From NCBI GenBank assembly GCA_002011075.2, contig MTMA02000006.1, positions 613,374 through 677,373 on the forward strand: DNA of 64,000 nt. The letters are read 5' to 3'. The position numbers and the translations under genes were made by a program. Below are positions 1 to 7,966 of this stretch, piece after piece. Each line of letters begins with the position of its first letter. The first letter of the stretch is position 1. The notes beneath the pieces are model-generated. The model made no database searches. It worked only from the letters and a program-made list of their open reading frames with translations, and was not told where the DNA came from. This stretch comes from Candidatus Scotarchaeum otlingeri. Lineage in GTDB: Archaea; Thermoproteota; Nitrososphaeria; Geothermarchaeales; JDFR-13.

Positions 1-136
1 CAAAACCTATATTTCTTATGCTATAATGGTTATGACTGTTATATCCATAAGAGATATATATGTATGATGGGATAAGGCCTAAGATAAGAACTATTGCGAA
101 GGCGATTGACAAGAGATATCTATGTGTAAATTGCAT
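1..136 (-). CDS. N-terminal part of a putative membrane-anchored protein (runs off left edge)
   Basis: An open minus-strand frame starts with ATG at 136 and stays open to base 1 (45 codons). It begins MQFTHRYLLSIAFAIVLILG, a short basic head followed by a hydrophobic helix, then a polar Tyr/Asn/His-rich stretch, as expected for a signal anchor. It lies 40 bases downstream of the endonuclease V stop on the same strand, so co-transcription is possible. I see no clear ribosome binding site, and 45 codons are too few to assign a family. The alternative is a chance open frame in an intergenic region. Confidence 0.35.
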   Translation of the reverse strand, partial: MQFTHRYLLSIAFAIVLILGLIPSYIYISYGYNSHNHYSIRNIGF

Positions 137-176
137 CACATATATCAATTATCAAGGAAAATATTATTTTTTAACA

Positions 177-824
177 CTATATGTCCATCAAAGCCTTTTT
201 TTCTTGAGTCGCATATATATGGGCTAGCCTTGTAGGCTCAGGAACATTATTTATACATAATCTCTTTATTATCTCGATAGCTGTCTCCAACGAGATTCCA
301 TGTCCAAGGCTTATATATACACCCTCCATAAGCTTGTATCCTAATCTCTCGCCTTTATAGACTATATATCCCTCTCTATCCACTTTACCGACCAACATAG
401 ACTTAGCTACGCCAATAGATGGTATCCTTAATACAACACCTAAATGAGTCGCTTCACCCGCTTTTCTAGGATGTAACATTCCATGTGCATCTACTATTAC
501 TATATCAGGCATGCGCTCCAACTTCTTCACGGCCCCTATCATAGCACCAATCTCTCTAAAGGCAAGATATGTAGGGATATAAGGTACACCTATTCTCGTC
601 GAAAATATCTTTTTCTCTAAAAGCTGAAGGGTCTCATAATCGAGATTCACAGCGGCGCCTATGGCTATTCCCTTAAGGAATGCAACATCCACGCCTGCCA
701 CTACCTTTATATTCTCCTTATCTATAATATCATGTTTGACTGCTTTCGAACTTAATAGTAACTGTGCCTTACGTGCTTTCGATAGATCTATTCTAACCAT
801 CTCTAAAAAATAATTATGTTTCAT
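177..824 (-). CDS. nfi: Endonuclease V (deoxyinosine 3'-endonuclease)
   Basis: Cleaves DNA at the second phosphodiester bond 3' of deoxyinosine, starting repair of deaminated adenine, a major lesion at high temperature. The family order of motifs is present: KVVAGVDVAF near residue 43 (catalytic Asp46), YLAFRE near residue 91 (catalytic Glu), then IVIVDAHGMLHPRKAG (Asp112) and THLGVVLRIPSIGVAKSM. Length of about 215 residues is normal. The open frame extends to a TTG at 842, but the ATG at 824 is the likelier start; an ATG at 800 that directly precedes the conserved VRIDLSKARKAQ is also possible. The divergent MoaD-MoaC gene begins about 90 bases away. Confidence 0.9.
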   Translation of the reverse strand: MKHNYFLEMVRIDLSKARKAQLLLSSKAVKHDIIDKENIKVVAGVDVAFLKGIAIGAAVNLDYETLQLLEKKIFSTRIGVPYIPTYLAFREIGAMIGAVKKLERMPDIVIVDAHGMLHPRKAGEATHLGVVLRIPSIGVAKSMLVGKVDREGYIVYKGERLGYKLMEGVYISLGHGISLETAIEIIKRLCINNVPEPTRLAHIYATQEKKALMDI

Positions 825-911
825 CAAATAACTTTGTTTCAAGAGGAGTAAGGGAGGTTATTTATCATTAAATACCATATATTAAATGTATATTTAGTGG
901 GGCTATAGGCA

Positions 912-1625
912 ATGATCGAGATTAGATTATTTGGAGATATTAGGTATAAGGTCGGTTCTCCATTTATCAAGATAGATGTCTCTAGAGAAGCTAAGATCAA
1001 AGATATTCTAATGGATATAGATGTGGGAGATAAAACATTATATGACAGCGTAGTGAATGGAGATGAGATTAAAGAAGGTCTACGCATATTAATTAACGGC
1101 GTAGATATCAGAAGATTAGATGGCTTAGATACTATTGTTAAAGAAGGAGATACGATCTTTATTGGCCCACCAGTTGTAGGAGGAGGGATGGTGGATATTA
1201 CACCTAAACCATCAGTATATAGAGAATCATTAGCTGAGGGATATATTGTGCTAAAAAAATCAACCATTTCTCTTATAAAAGCGAATAGGGTGGAGAAAGG
1301 GGATATAGTTGAATCCACCAAAATAGCTGCCTTAAATGCAGTCAAGAATACCGCCAATATACTTCCATATTGTCACCCAATAAAGGTTACCGGAGTCGAT
1401 GTTGAAGTTGAAATATTTGATGAGCGTGTTAAAGTAAAGGTATTAGTAAAAAGCATTGAACAAACAGGGGTGGAGATGGAGGCATTGACAGGCGTTATGG
1501 CCGGACTCCTCACTATATGGGATATGGTTAAGAAGTATGAGAAAGACGATAAAGGTAATTATCCAGATACATTAATTACAGATATTAGAGTTGTCTATAA
1601 GCATAAGGATGTGGTTGGGGGTTGA
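912..1625 (+). CDS. moaC: MoaD-MoaC fusion: molybdopterin sulfur carrier joined to cyclic pyranopterin monophosphate synthase
   Basis: Residues 1-91 are a ubiquitin-like MoaD, ending in the hallmark IGPPVVGG; residues 93-237 are MoaC, with LPYCHP, GVEMEALTGV and WDMVKK active-site motifs. MoaC completes conversion of GTP to cyclic pyranopterin monophosphate; MoaD carries the dithiolene sulfur as a C-terminal Gly-Gly thiocarboxylate. There is no stop between the two domains: Gly92 is followed directly by Met93 (ATG at 1188) and the MoaC start. The codons for GGG (1179-1187) are themselves GGAGGAGGG, so they may act as a ribosome binding site for a separate MoaC. The C-terminus again reads VVGG. 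The stop overlaps the TTG start of moaB. Both families are certain; whether the product is one or two polypeptides is not. Confidence 0.9.
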   Translation: MIEIRLFGDIRYKVGSPFIKIDVSREAKIKDILMDIDVGDKTLYDSVVNGDEIKEGLRILINGVDIRRLDGLDTIVKEGDTIFIGPPVVGGGMVDITPKPSVYRESLAEGYIVLKKSTISLIKANRVEKGDIVESTKIAALNAVKNTANILPYCHPIKVTGVDVEVEIFDERVKVKVLVKSIEQTGVEMEALTGVMAGLLTIWDMVKKYEKDDKGNYPDTLITDIRVVYKHKDVVGG

Positions 1626-2146
1626 AGTATACAGGCCACTCCAAAAAAGAAAAGATAAAGATAAATGCTGTGATTATTACCATCAGTACTAGTAGATACA
1701 AAGCAATTGAGTCCGGCAGAAAGGTAGAGGATCCATCGGGCGATATTATTGAGGAAAGATTAGTTAGATATGGTGTTGATGTTAAGGGTAGGGAAACCGT
1801 CAAAGACGATTTATCAATTATACGTTCGACTATCAAGAAGTGGTTAAGGAAAGTGAATCTAATTATAACTACTGGTGGAACGGGAATATCGCCAAGTGAT
1901 ACTACAATCGAAGCGATAAAGCCTATGCTAGATAAAGAGCTAACATTATTTCCCACTTTATTCGCGTTATATAGCTTAGCGGATGTAGGGACATCCGTAC
2001 TTCTAAGTCGGACTATAGCTGGCGTTATAGGAAAGACTCTGATTTTTTGTCTGCCGGGGTCAAGGGGGGCTGTATCCCTCGCTACAGAGAAAATTATTTT
2101 GCCGGAATTGGGTCATCTTATAAATATGCTATACGGCTTAGAATAG
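1622..2146 (+). CDS. moaB: MoaB/MogA-type molybdopterin adenylyltransferase
   Basis: Adenylylates molybdopterin before metal insertion, in the tungsten/molybdenum cofactor pathway. The 174-residue protein has the MogA/MoaB/CinA fold markers: LIITTGGTGISPSDTT near residue 80, then LSRTIAGVIGKTLIFCLPGS with the LPGS loop near 150. The TTG start at 1622 overlaps the TGA stop of the MoaD-MoaC gene, so the two are translationally coupled. The aldehyde oxidoreductase about 100 bases downstream is a likely user of the cofactor. The distinction between MoaB and MogA cannot be made from sequence alone, but archaeal proteins of this size are generally MoaB. Confidence 0.9.
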   Translation: MKYTGHSKKEKIKINAVIITISTSRYKAIESGRKVEDPSGDIIEERLVRYGVDVKGRETVKDDLSIIRSTIKKWLRKVNLIITTGGTGISPSDTTIEAIKPMLDKELTLFPTLFALYSLADVGTSVLLSRTIAGVIGKTLIFCLPGSRGAVSLATEKIILPELGHLINMLYGLE

Positions 2147-2252
2147 TCATAAAAGCATATTATAGATATACTGGATACACAGATAATTTCTTAGCTAGTA
2201 TTAGAATGTTTAATTATCCTATAGGCTAATAAATTATTTAAGGTGTCCATTT

Positions 2253-4070
2253 ATGGATCTAAAAGGTTATATGGGTAAGTTATTATGGGTAGACCTAACT
2301 AGGGAAAAGATAGAAGCCAGAGAAACACCTGAAAACCTTGTCAAGGCTTATATCGGAGGAAAAGGATTGGGAGCCCGACTATTATATGACCTCTCAAAAC
2401 CCAAGATAAATCCTCTATCGCCGGATAATCCTTTAATGTTTATGCTCGGACCCCTAGTAGCGACAGGTGTACCTGCGGCTACAAAAGCAGCGCTGATAAC
2501 CAAGTCTCCTCATACTCATACTTTTCTAGACTCATATGGATCAGGATACTGGCCCTCTTGGCTAAAACTTGCTGGATATGATGGGCTTATCCTATTGGGA
2601 AGGGCGGAGAGACTTTCTTATCTATATATAGGTGATGATGGTGTTGAATTAAGGGATGCCGGCCATTTAAAGGGTAAAGGGGTCTTTGAAACAACGGATA
2701 TATTGGTAAGGGATGTTGGTGACAAGGCAGCTAAGGTGGCTACTATAGGACCCGCTGGTGAAAACTTAGTGGAGTATGCATGTGTTTCATGTGATTATCA
2801 TCATAGCTTTGGACGGGAAGGCGGTGGAGCTGTTATGGGCTCCAAGAACCTGAAAGCAATCATTGTTTCAACTGATAATAGGGATGTTGAGATATCAAAG
2901 CCCGATGAGTTCGATAAATTCTTGAGCGAAGTAAATAGAACAGAGATTATGGGGCCCGACCATGAATGGGCTCGGACCGATGGAACGCCTATAATTATTG
3001 ACTGGTCTAACGAGACAGGGTTATTACCTACACATAACTTTAGGATGGGGGTCTTTAAATATGCAGATGAGATAAATGCCGAGACACTTAGGAGATATAG
3101 GACGACTAAATACACTTGCTATAGATGTCCTATCGCCTGCAGAAATATTGTTGAAGTAAGAAGAGGAAAATATCGTGGTGTGAAGCTGGAGGGACCCGAA
3201 TATGAAACTATAGCTATGAGTGGAAGTAACTGTGGTATAAGGAGATTCGATGCTATTGTAAAATGGAATTATATAGTTGATGATTTAGGGATGGATACCA
3301 TTTCTGCTGGTGCCACAATAGCTATGGCTATGGAAGCATATCAGAGAGGCTATCTGAAGAGCGAAGATCTGGATGGATTGGAACTAAAGTTTGGGAATGA
3401 AGATGCATGGATAAATATTCTTAATTATATCGCTTTTAGAAAGGGTATTGGAGATGTCCTAGCTGGTGGAGTAAAGAGACTAGCTGAGTATTTAGGTGGA
3501 GATGCCTGGAAATTCGCTCTACATATAAAAGGTTCAGAGATGCCTGCTTATGACCCCCGAGGCTCCTTCGGCATGGCCTTGGCATATGGAACATCGGATA
3601 GAGGAGCCTGTCATTTAAGGGCGTGGCCAGTGGCTTATGAGGCATTTGGGGATATGGATCCCTTTACACCTGAGGGTAAGGCTAAAGTGGTTATTGAGGA
3701 TCAAGATAGGAATAGTGTGAAATGGAGCATGGTTATATGTGACTTCTATGCGGTAGGTTATGAGACGATGGCGAAATTCTATACTTTGGTAACGGGTAGA
3801 GAGGTATCTACAAATGAGCTAAGGGAAATAGGTGAGCGTATCTGGAATATGACTAGGTTATACAATATTAGAGAGGGCTTTTCACGTGATGATGACTTTC
3901 CTCCTTATAGAATCATGTCGCAATCATTAAAGCATGGTCCACCGAAAGGAAAGAAGGTCACCAAGAAAATCTATTGGAAAATGCTAATGGAATATTATAA
4001 GTTAAGGGGCTGGACAGCTAAAGGCGTTCCTACAAAGAAGAAGCTTAAGTCTTTGGGTATCAAGGCTTAA
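2253..4070 (+). CDS. aor: Tungsten-type aldehyde:ferredoxin oxidoreductase
   Basis: Oxidises aldehydes to carboxylic acids with ferredoxin as acceptor, using a bis-pterin tungsten (or Mo) cofactor and one [4Fe-4S] cluster. The 605-residue length is typical. The N-terminal domain opens with GKLLWVDLTREKIE and IGGKGLGARLLYDL; the cluster ligands are Cys289, Cys292 and Cys296 (TCYRCPIACRN) plus Cys496 (MVICDF), the AOR spacing. LEGPEYETIAMSGSNCGI and AYGTSDRGACHLRAWP are family motifs of the pterin-binding core. A GGTG ribosome binding site lies 7 bases upstream of the ATG. It sits directly after the cofactor genes. The physiological aldehyde cannot be read from sequence; AOR, FOR and GOR subfamilies are hard to separate. 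Confidence 0.93.
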   Translation: MDLKGYMGKLLWVDLTREKIEARETPENLVKAYIGGKGLGARLLYDLSKPKINPLSPDNPLMFMLGPLVATGVPAATKAALITKSPHTHTFLDSYGSGYWPSWLKLAGYDGLILLGRAERLSYLYIGDDGVELRDAGHLKGKGVFETTDILVRDVGDKAAKVATIGPAGENLVEYACVSCDYHHSFGREGGGAVMGSKNLKAIIVSTDNRDVEISKPDEFDKFLSEVNRTEIMGPDHEWARTDGTPIIIDWSNETGLLPTHNFRMGVFKYADEINAETLRRYRTTKYTCYRCPIACRNIVEVRRGKYRGVKLEGPEYETIAMSGSNCGIRRFDAIVKWNYIVDDLGMDTISAGATIAMAMEAYQRGYLKSEDLDGLELKFGNEDAWINILNYIAFRKGIGDVLAGGVKRLAEYLGGDAWKFALHIKGSEMPAYDPRGSFGMALAYGTSDRGACHLRAWPVAYEAFGDMDPFTPEGKAKVVIEDQDRNSVKWSMVICDFYAVGYETMAKFYTLVTGREVSTNELREIGERIWNMTRLYNIREGFSRDDDFPPYRIMSQSLKHGPPKGKKVTKKIYWKMLMEYYKLRGWTAKGVPTKKKLKSLGIKA

Positions 4071-4091
4071 TGGCTTATGCACTATTAACTC

Positions 4092-4098
4092 TTTTTTT
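4092..4098 (+). terminator. Poly-T terminator after the aldehyde oxidoreductase gene
   Basis: A run of seven T begins 22 bases after the oxidoreductase stop, in an AT-rich spacer and before the next gene. Archaeal RNA polymerase terminates at such U-tracts without needing a hairpin. Assignment rests on position and composition only. Confidence 0.4.
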
Positions 4099-4147
4099 AT
4101 TTCTCTGCATGTGAATTAGCTATATATCGGAATAATTGGTGGGTTAT

Positions 4148-5305
4148 ATGAAGATTATGGTTCTGGGAGTAGGTACTATTGGTAAAGTTATTATAAAAGA
4201 TCTAATTGAGAATTGGGAAGTAGATGAGATACTGGCCGTCGACTATAATTATAAAGATCTCCGCCGCTTCGTTCGAGAGGTTGATGATCCGAGGGTTATA
4301 CCTTTGAAAGGGGATATTAGAGATATAGATAATACGGCTGAGCAGATGAGTAAAGCAGACTATATTGTGAATGCTACATGGTATGAGTTTAATATTCATG
4401 CCATTAAGGCGATGTTGAAGGCTAAACGGGACATGATTGATCTCGGCGGTCTTTATTGGATGACCAAAAAAGAGCTTGAGTGGGACGATGAGTTAAAGCG
4501 AGCTGGCCTAACGTTGATTATTGGTGCAGGAGATGATCCGGGGACATCTAATATTTTCGCTAGGCTCGGTAGCCAGAAGCTAGATGATGTAAGAGAGATA
4601 CATATTAGATGGGGCGGCAGAAATATGGAGGAAGAGGCCAAAGAATCCTTCGGCTTCTCAGTCTTAACTATTATGGATGAAGCTACCATGAATGCAGTTA
4701 TATATAGGGGTGGACGATATATAGAGGTACCTCCACTTAGCGAAAAGGAATTCACATATTTTCCTGAACCTATTGGATATCAGTATACATATGCAATTAT
4801 CCATAGCGAGCTGGCAACATTACCATGGACTATTGAAGGGGTTGACACCGTTACATACAAAGATACTTGGGATGAAAAGGCCATCGAGATAATTAGTTTT
4901 ATGAAAGCCATAGGACTTACTAGTAGAGATGAGATCGATGTTATGGGAATAAAGATATCTCCGGTAAAGGTACTTGCCGCGCTAATTAGGCCTTATGAAT
5001 CCACTAGTTATGTGGGTTGTCTAAAGGTAAGCGTAGCTGGATTTAAAGATGATGTAAAAACAACTTATACATATTATTTAGGTCCTCTGAGATATAATGA
5101 GAAATGGAGCGCTGGAGTTACTGCTTATACTACTGCTTTAGGTGCCACCGCTGCTCTTAGATTACTTGTTGATGGAGATGTATCTAGGAAAGGAGTTGTG
5201 CCGCCGGAGTTGGTGGATAAACCTGAAAAATGGATACATGAACTGTTGAAGAGGAATATAGCTATTAAAGAAGTGGTGGAGAGAAGCGGCGATATCAAAC
5301 TTTAG
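4148..5305 (+). CDS. Saccharopine-dehydrogenase-like NAD(P)-binding oxidoreductase (paralogue 1)
   Basis: The N-terminal Rossmann fold starts MKIMVLGVGTIGKVIIKDL, followed by ILAVDY, a switch to ADYIVNATWYEFN and the family-typical GAGDDPGTSNIFAR near residue 130. This is the saccharopine dehydrogenase / homospermidine synthase-like superfamily, whose members oxidise or reduce amino-acid-like imines. No lysine pathway gene is adjacent, so the substrate is unknown. The frame is open from a TTG at 4136, but GGTGG at 4138-4142 is a good ribosome binding site for the ATG at 4148. A second member occurs at 47572-48780, which shares the DPGTSN/TPGTTN region and overall length. Confidence 0.8.
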   Translation: MKIMVLGVGTIGKVIIKDLIENWEVDEILAVDYNYKDLRRFVREVDDPRVIPLKGDIRDIDNTAEQMSKADYIVNATWYEFNIHAIKAMLKAKRDMIDLGGLYWMTKKELEWDDELKRAGLTLIIGAGDDPGTSNIFARLGSQKLDDVREIHIRWGGRNMEEEAKESFGFSVLTIMDEATMNAVIYRGGRYIEVPPLSEKEFTYFPEPIGYQYTYAIIHSELATLPWTIEGVDTVTYKDTWDEKAIEIISFMKAIGLTSRDEIDVMGIKISPVKVLAALIRPYESTSYVGCLKVSVAGFKDDVKTTYTYYLGPLRYNEKWSAGVTAYTTALGATAALRLLVDGDVSRKGVVPPELVDKPEKWIHELLKRNIAIKEVVERSGDIKL

Positions 5306-5383
5306 CATATAACTAGCTTGAAAGTATATATAGTCACATCTAATTAAATACTATAATCTATACATATCTTTGATGGTGGGAGA

Positions 5384-6163
5384 GTGAGAAGTGTACTAGT
5401 GAAGATTGGGTGGCTCGCTATAACTTTTTTAATAGCCTTAGGTGCCATTTACTGGGGACAATATATACTTAACTATTATATTGAAGGAGAATATACAGAA
5501 GGCAACCTCGTTGCTAACCTCAATCTTATAGTAAATGTAGGGGAACCCATATATATTAAAGAACTTAGATTCCAGTTTTTGTGGCCTGGGGAAACTGGTA
5601 ATGTATATGTTATTCTAGAGAATTATGCGCCAATAGATTATAGAGTTTCTCTGAAGAATACAGGTGTATTGGCACCCAAGAAAGACGCTATACATATCTC
5701 CTTCGATCCCATAACAGAGGTTATACCGGCTAAGAGCCAGAAACTTATATCAATTCCTATCAGTGTAGAATCAAGTGCACCTATAGGTGTATATGAACTT
5801 GTTATCGCGGTATACCGAGGAGGAGAGGTTGGCAACGGCCTATTAATTACAGAGCTCCATTTGGTCAGCTATGTCGGGGGCGAACCTCTTAGGGTCATAT
5901 CAGTCACTCTCCCATCCCTATGGCCAGGAACATCATCAGAAATAATTATAGAGATAGAGAATGTGGCTGACCTTGGATATAATGCGAGTATATCTGTAGA
6001 GGAGGTTACAGCACCATCTGGAGACGGCTTGGATGTTAATTTAGAGACAGGGGTATTTCAAGTGGGTCCCCTCGAGAAGAGGACTATAGTTGTTCCCGTA
6101 TATTTATCGGATACCGCCCCTGTAGGCACATATACTATAAGAGCTAAAATCAATAGACTTTAG
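5384..6163 (+). CDS. Membrane-anchored protein with two tandem Ig-like (NEW3/CARDB-type) domains
   Basis: The GTG start follows GGTGGG by 3 bases. Residues 7-28 form a transmembrane signal anchor. The outside part contains two similar beta-sandwich units: WPGETGNVYVILENYA to SAPIGVYELVIAV (about 65-150) and WPGTSSEIIIEIENVA to TAPVGTYTIRAKI (about 180-256). Each follows the pattern WPG, N(V/Y)A, a basic/polar strand, then APxGxY, typical of NEW3/CARDB-like adhesion or scaffolding domains. The gene ends 4 bases inside the convergent neighbour. A role at the cell surface is inferred; no enzymatic motif is seen. Confidence 0.65.
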   Translation: MRSVLVKIGWLAITFLIALGAIYWGQYILNYYIEGEYTEGNLVANLNLIVNVGEPIYIKELRFQFLWPGETGNVYVILENYAPIDYRVSLKNTGVLAPKKDAIHISFDPITEVIPAKSQKLISIPISVESSAPIGVYELVIAVYRGGEVGNGLLITELHLVSYVGGEPLRVISVTLPSLWPGTSSEIIIEIENVADLGYNASISVEEVTAPSGDGLDVNLETGVFQVGPLEKRTIVVPVYLSDTAPVGTYTIRAKINRL

Positions 6164-6564
6164 ATTTTAAGAGTGCTGCGAATCATATAAAGTATCAGTA
6201 GAAAGAATAAGAATATAATTATAACTAATATTATGAGGCCGAGCCAAGGGTCTAAGGGTATTATGAATGGTATAGGAAAAATAATTATGCCAGCTCCACC
6301 CTCAAAACCTAGACCTATTAAAAATATAAATCCTACAAAAATGAGTAAGATGCCTATTATCCAAGCCATTTCTAATGCGAATATATTTTTGATAGGATGG
6401 ATTTCTTTCTCCACTTTATGCGGCATAATTCTCTTTTCTTCTATGCATTTAGTACACAATAGGTAATATGGATTATAGTGTAATTCGCATACTAACGCAC
6501 CGCATCTTTGGCAAATATATTTAGCTGTTTTATCATGACATGCTTCACATAAAGGGATGGCCAA
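6160..6564 (-). CDS. Small membrane protein with N-terminal B-box-like zinc ribbon
   Basis: The first 40 residues read as a Cys/His-rich zinc site: CEACHDKTAKYICQRCG followed by CELHYNPYYLLCTKC, resembling a B-box zinc finger. Two long hydrophobic helices follow (about 65-95 and 105-128). Such archaeal proteins probably bind a partner on the cytoplasmic face through the zinc domain. It begins 8 bases after the DUF131-like gene on the same strand and is likely co-transcribed with it. The function is unknown. Confidence 0.7.
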   Translation of the reverse strand: MAIPLCEACHDKTAKYICQRCGALVCELHYNPYYLLCTKCIEEKRIMPHKVEKEIHPIKNIFALEMAWIIGILLIFVGFIFLIGLGFEGGAGIIIFPIPFIIPLDPWLGLIILVIIIFLFFLLILYMIRSTLKI

Positions 6565-6571
6565 TTTATAT

Positions 6572-6811
6572 TCACCACAAGATGCCTAGAGATAATATAA
6601 TAAATACCAAGATGATTATGATAATAATTATTTGTATGGCAATCAGGACTTTAAGCCACTTTTTATCCAGATTTAACCCCCATATGATTGGGAAGGGCCC
6701 TATTAGTATAATTCCGGAAGATTTACCGCCTAAATAGTAGATGCTTGATATCGTAATAATCAGGATGCCTATAATGATCAATATTAGTCCTATTAGTCTT
6801 ATCGGAATCAT
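6572..6811 (-). CDS. DUF131 / TIGR00304-like small membrane protein
   Basis: A 79-residue protein with two hydrophobic helices (residues 4-27 and 54-77) flanking GGKSSGIILIGPFPIIWG, which matches the Gly-Gly...Gly-Pro-x-Pro-Ile-x-x-Gly loop of the archaeal DUF131 family. It is the first gene of a two-gene minus-strand unit with the zinc-ribbon membrane protein. Its function is not known in any organism I can recall. Confidence 0.65.
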   Translation of the reverse strand: MIPIRLIGLILIIIGILIITISSIYYLGGKSSGIILIGPFPIIWGLNLDKKWLKVLIAIQIIIIIIILVFIILSLGILW

Positions 6812-6889
6812 CTCTTAATTCCCAATACTACATAATTTATCTCATAATTATTATTAATATAACTTTGGTATCTAGATAGGTGTAATAAT

Positions 6890-7624
6890 ATGACCACAGG
6901 TGGAATGGAGACCATTTTCACGTTAATGAGGCATAAGACGGCATATAGCTATAGGCCAGAGAAGATCAGTGAAGCCGATATATTATTAATCCTGGAATCA
7001 TGTGTTAGGGCACATAGTTATGGAGGGCTAATGCTTTACTCCATAATCGATATAGATATCGATGACCACAAAGATCTCATTATTTCATTATCTGGAATGG
7101 ATAGAGATATTTTGAATGCCACGAAAGCATATCTGTTAGTAATAGATTTGAATAGATCCATTGATTTTCTTCTATCACAGAACTTAGAAATAGTTGAAGA
7201 TAAACTAGAGATTTTCTTACATGCGGTGGTAAGCTGCGCGATGGCTGCAGAAAATCTGGTGGTGGCTACCGAGGCGATGGGTTATGGAGTAACAATAATA
7301 GATAAGATATATGAATATGCCGAAAAAATAATTAAAGAATTTCGTTTACCTAAATACACATTTCCACTACTTTTAATACTAATAGGGGTACCAAAGTCAT
7401 ATTTGAAGCAGCAACCTCCTCTCCCAATAGATATTATAGTTCATAAAAATGTCTATAGGGAATATAAAGAGGACGAGTATAGTGTTCTCAAGAAGTCACT
7501 TGAGGTGATAGATAAGGATGGGGTGTGGAGAAGCATATTGACTAGCATTTTCATAAGGGATTCAGATATAGTTATACCTACGTATAGACTAATAAATATT
7601 TTAAGGAAACAAGGGTTCTTATAG
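6890..7624 (+). CDS. Nitroreductase-family flavoprotein
   Basis: The N-terminus METIFTLMRHKTAYSYRPEK resembles the start of nitroreductases, where the RxSxRxF loop holds FMN; here the second Arg has become a less usual residue (HKTAYSY). AAENLVVATEAMGYGVTIID (about residues 111-130) is the second FMN-contact region, and LLILIGVPKSYLK corresponds to the family GxPxE segment with Lys in place of Glu. An AGGTG ribosome binding site precedes the ATG. It probably uses FMN and NAD(P)H, but altered flavin contacts make the substrate uncertain. It is followed by the DUF2175-like gene and the mrp gene on the same strand. Confidence 0.6.
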   Translation: MTTGGMETIFTLMRHKTAYSYRPEKISEADILLILESCVRAHSYGGLMLYSIIDIDIDDHKDLIISLSGMDRDILNATKAYLLVIDLNRSIDFLLSQNLEIVEDKLEIFLHAVVSCAMAAENLVVATEAMGYGVTIIDKIYEYAEKIIKEFRLPKYTFPLLLILIGVPKSYLKQQPPLPIDIIVHKNVYREYKEDEYSVLKKSLEVIDKDGVWRSILTSIFIRDSDIVIPTYRLINILRKQGFL

Positions 7625-7645
7625 TCTTATGATGGTGTAAGAGAT

Positions 7646-7966
7646 ATGGAAAATCAAAATTGTATAATTTGCTCAAAAGATATATCGAAAGATGATAAGT
7701 ATATTAAGCTTACCGATGGCCTTGTACATTTAGACTGCTGGATAACCAGATTATTTAAGAAGAATGGTGTTGATAGAGAGCTTCTAGGTCAATTTGCATT
7801 ATTACTCGACTATTCGCTTTCACAAATAAGTATTTTGAGGGAGATCAAATCGACGCATCCCTCTCTATCATCTAAAATTGATATGTATGAAGAGATTATA
7901 GGTAAGGAAGTGGATTTATTGAGTAGATTCGTAATCGAAGAGATATTGGGTGGAGATGAGTATTAA
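7646..7966 (+). CDS. Treble-clef zinc protein, DUF2175-like
   Basis: A 106-residue protein with CIICSKDISKDDKYIKL followed by GLVHLDCW, a CxxC...HxxC zinc site like that of the archaeal DUF2175 family. The rest is helical (about residues 45-100) without further motifs. GGTG precedes the ATG. The TAA stop overlaps the ATG of mrp by one base (TAATG), so the two are translationally coupled, which suggests a role linked to Fe-S assembly; that is inference only. Confidence 0.6.
   Translation: MENQNCIICSKDISKDDKYIKLTDGLVHLDCWITRLFKKNGVDRELLGQFALLLDYSLSQISILREIKSTHPSLSSKIDMYEEIIGKEVDLLSRFVIEEILGGDEY

Noticed and set aside
839-1357. Long minus-strand open frame opposite the MoaD-MoaC gene
   Set aside because: It lies inside a certain gene; the low-complexity Ser/Ile/Leu-rich translation has no family resemblance.
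2047-2229. Short plus-strand frame overlapping the end of moaB
   Set aside because: It overlaps moaB in another frame and lacks a ribosome binding site; translation looks random.
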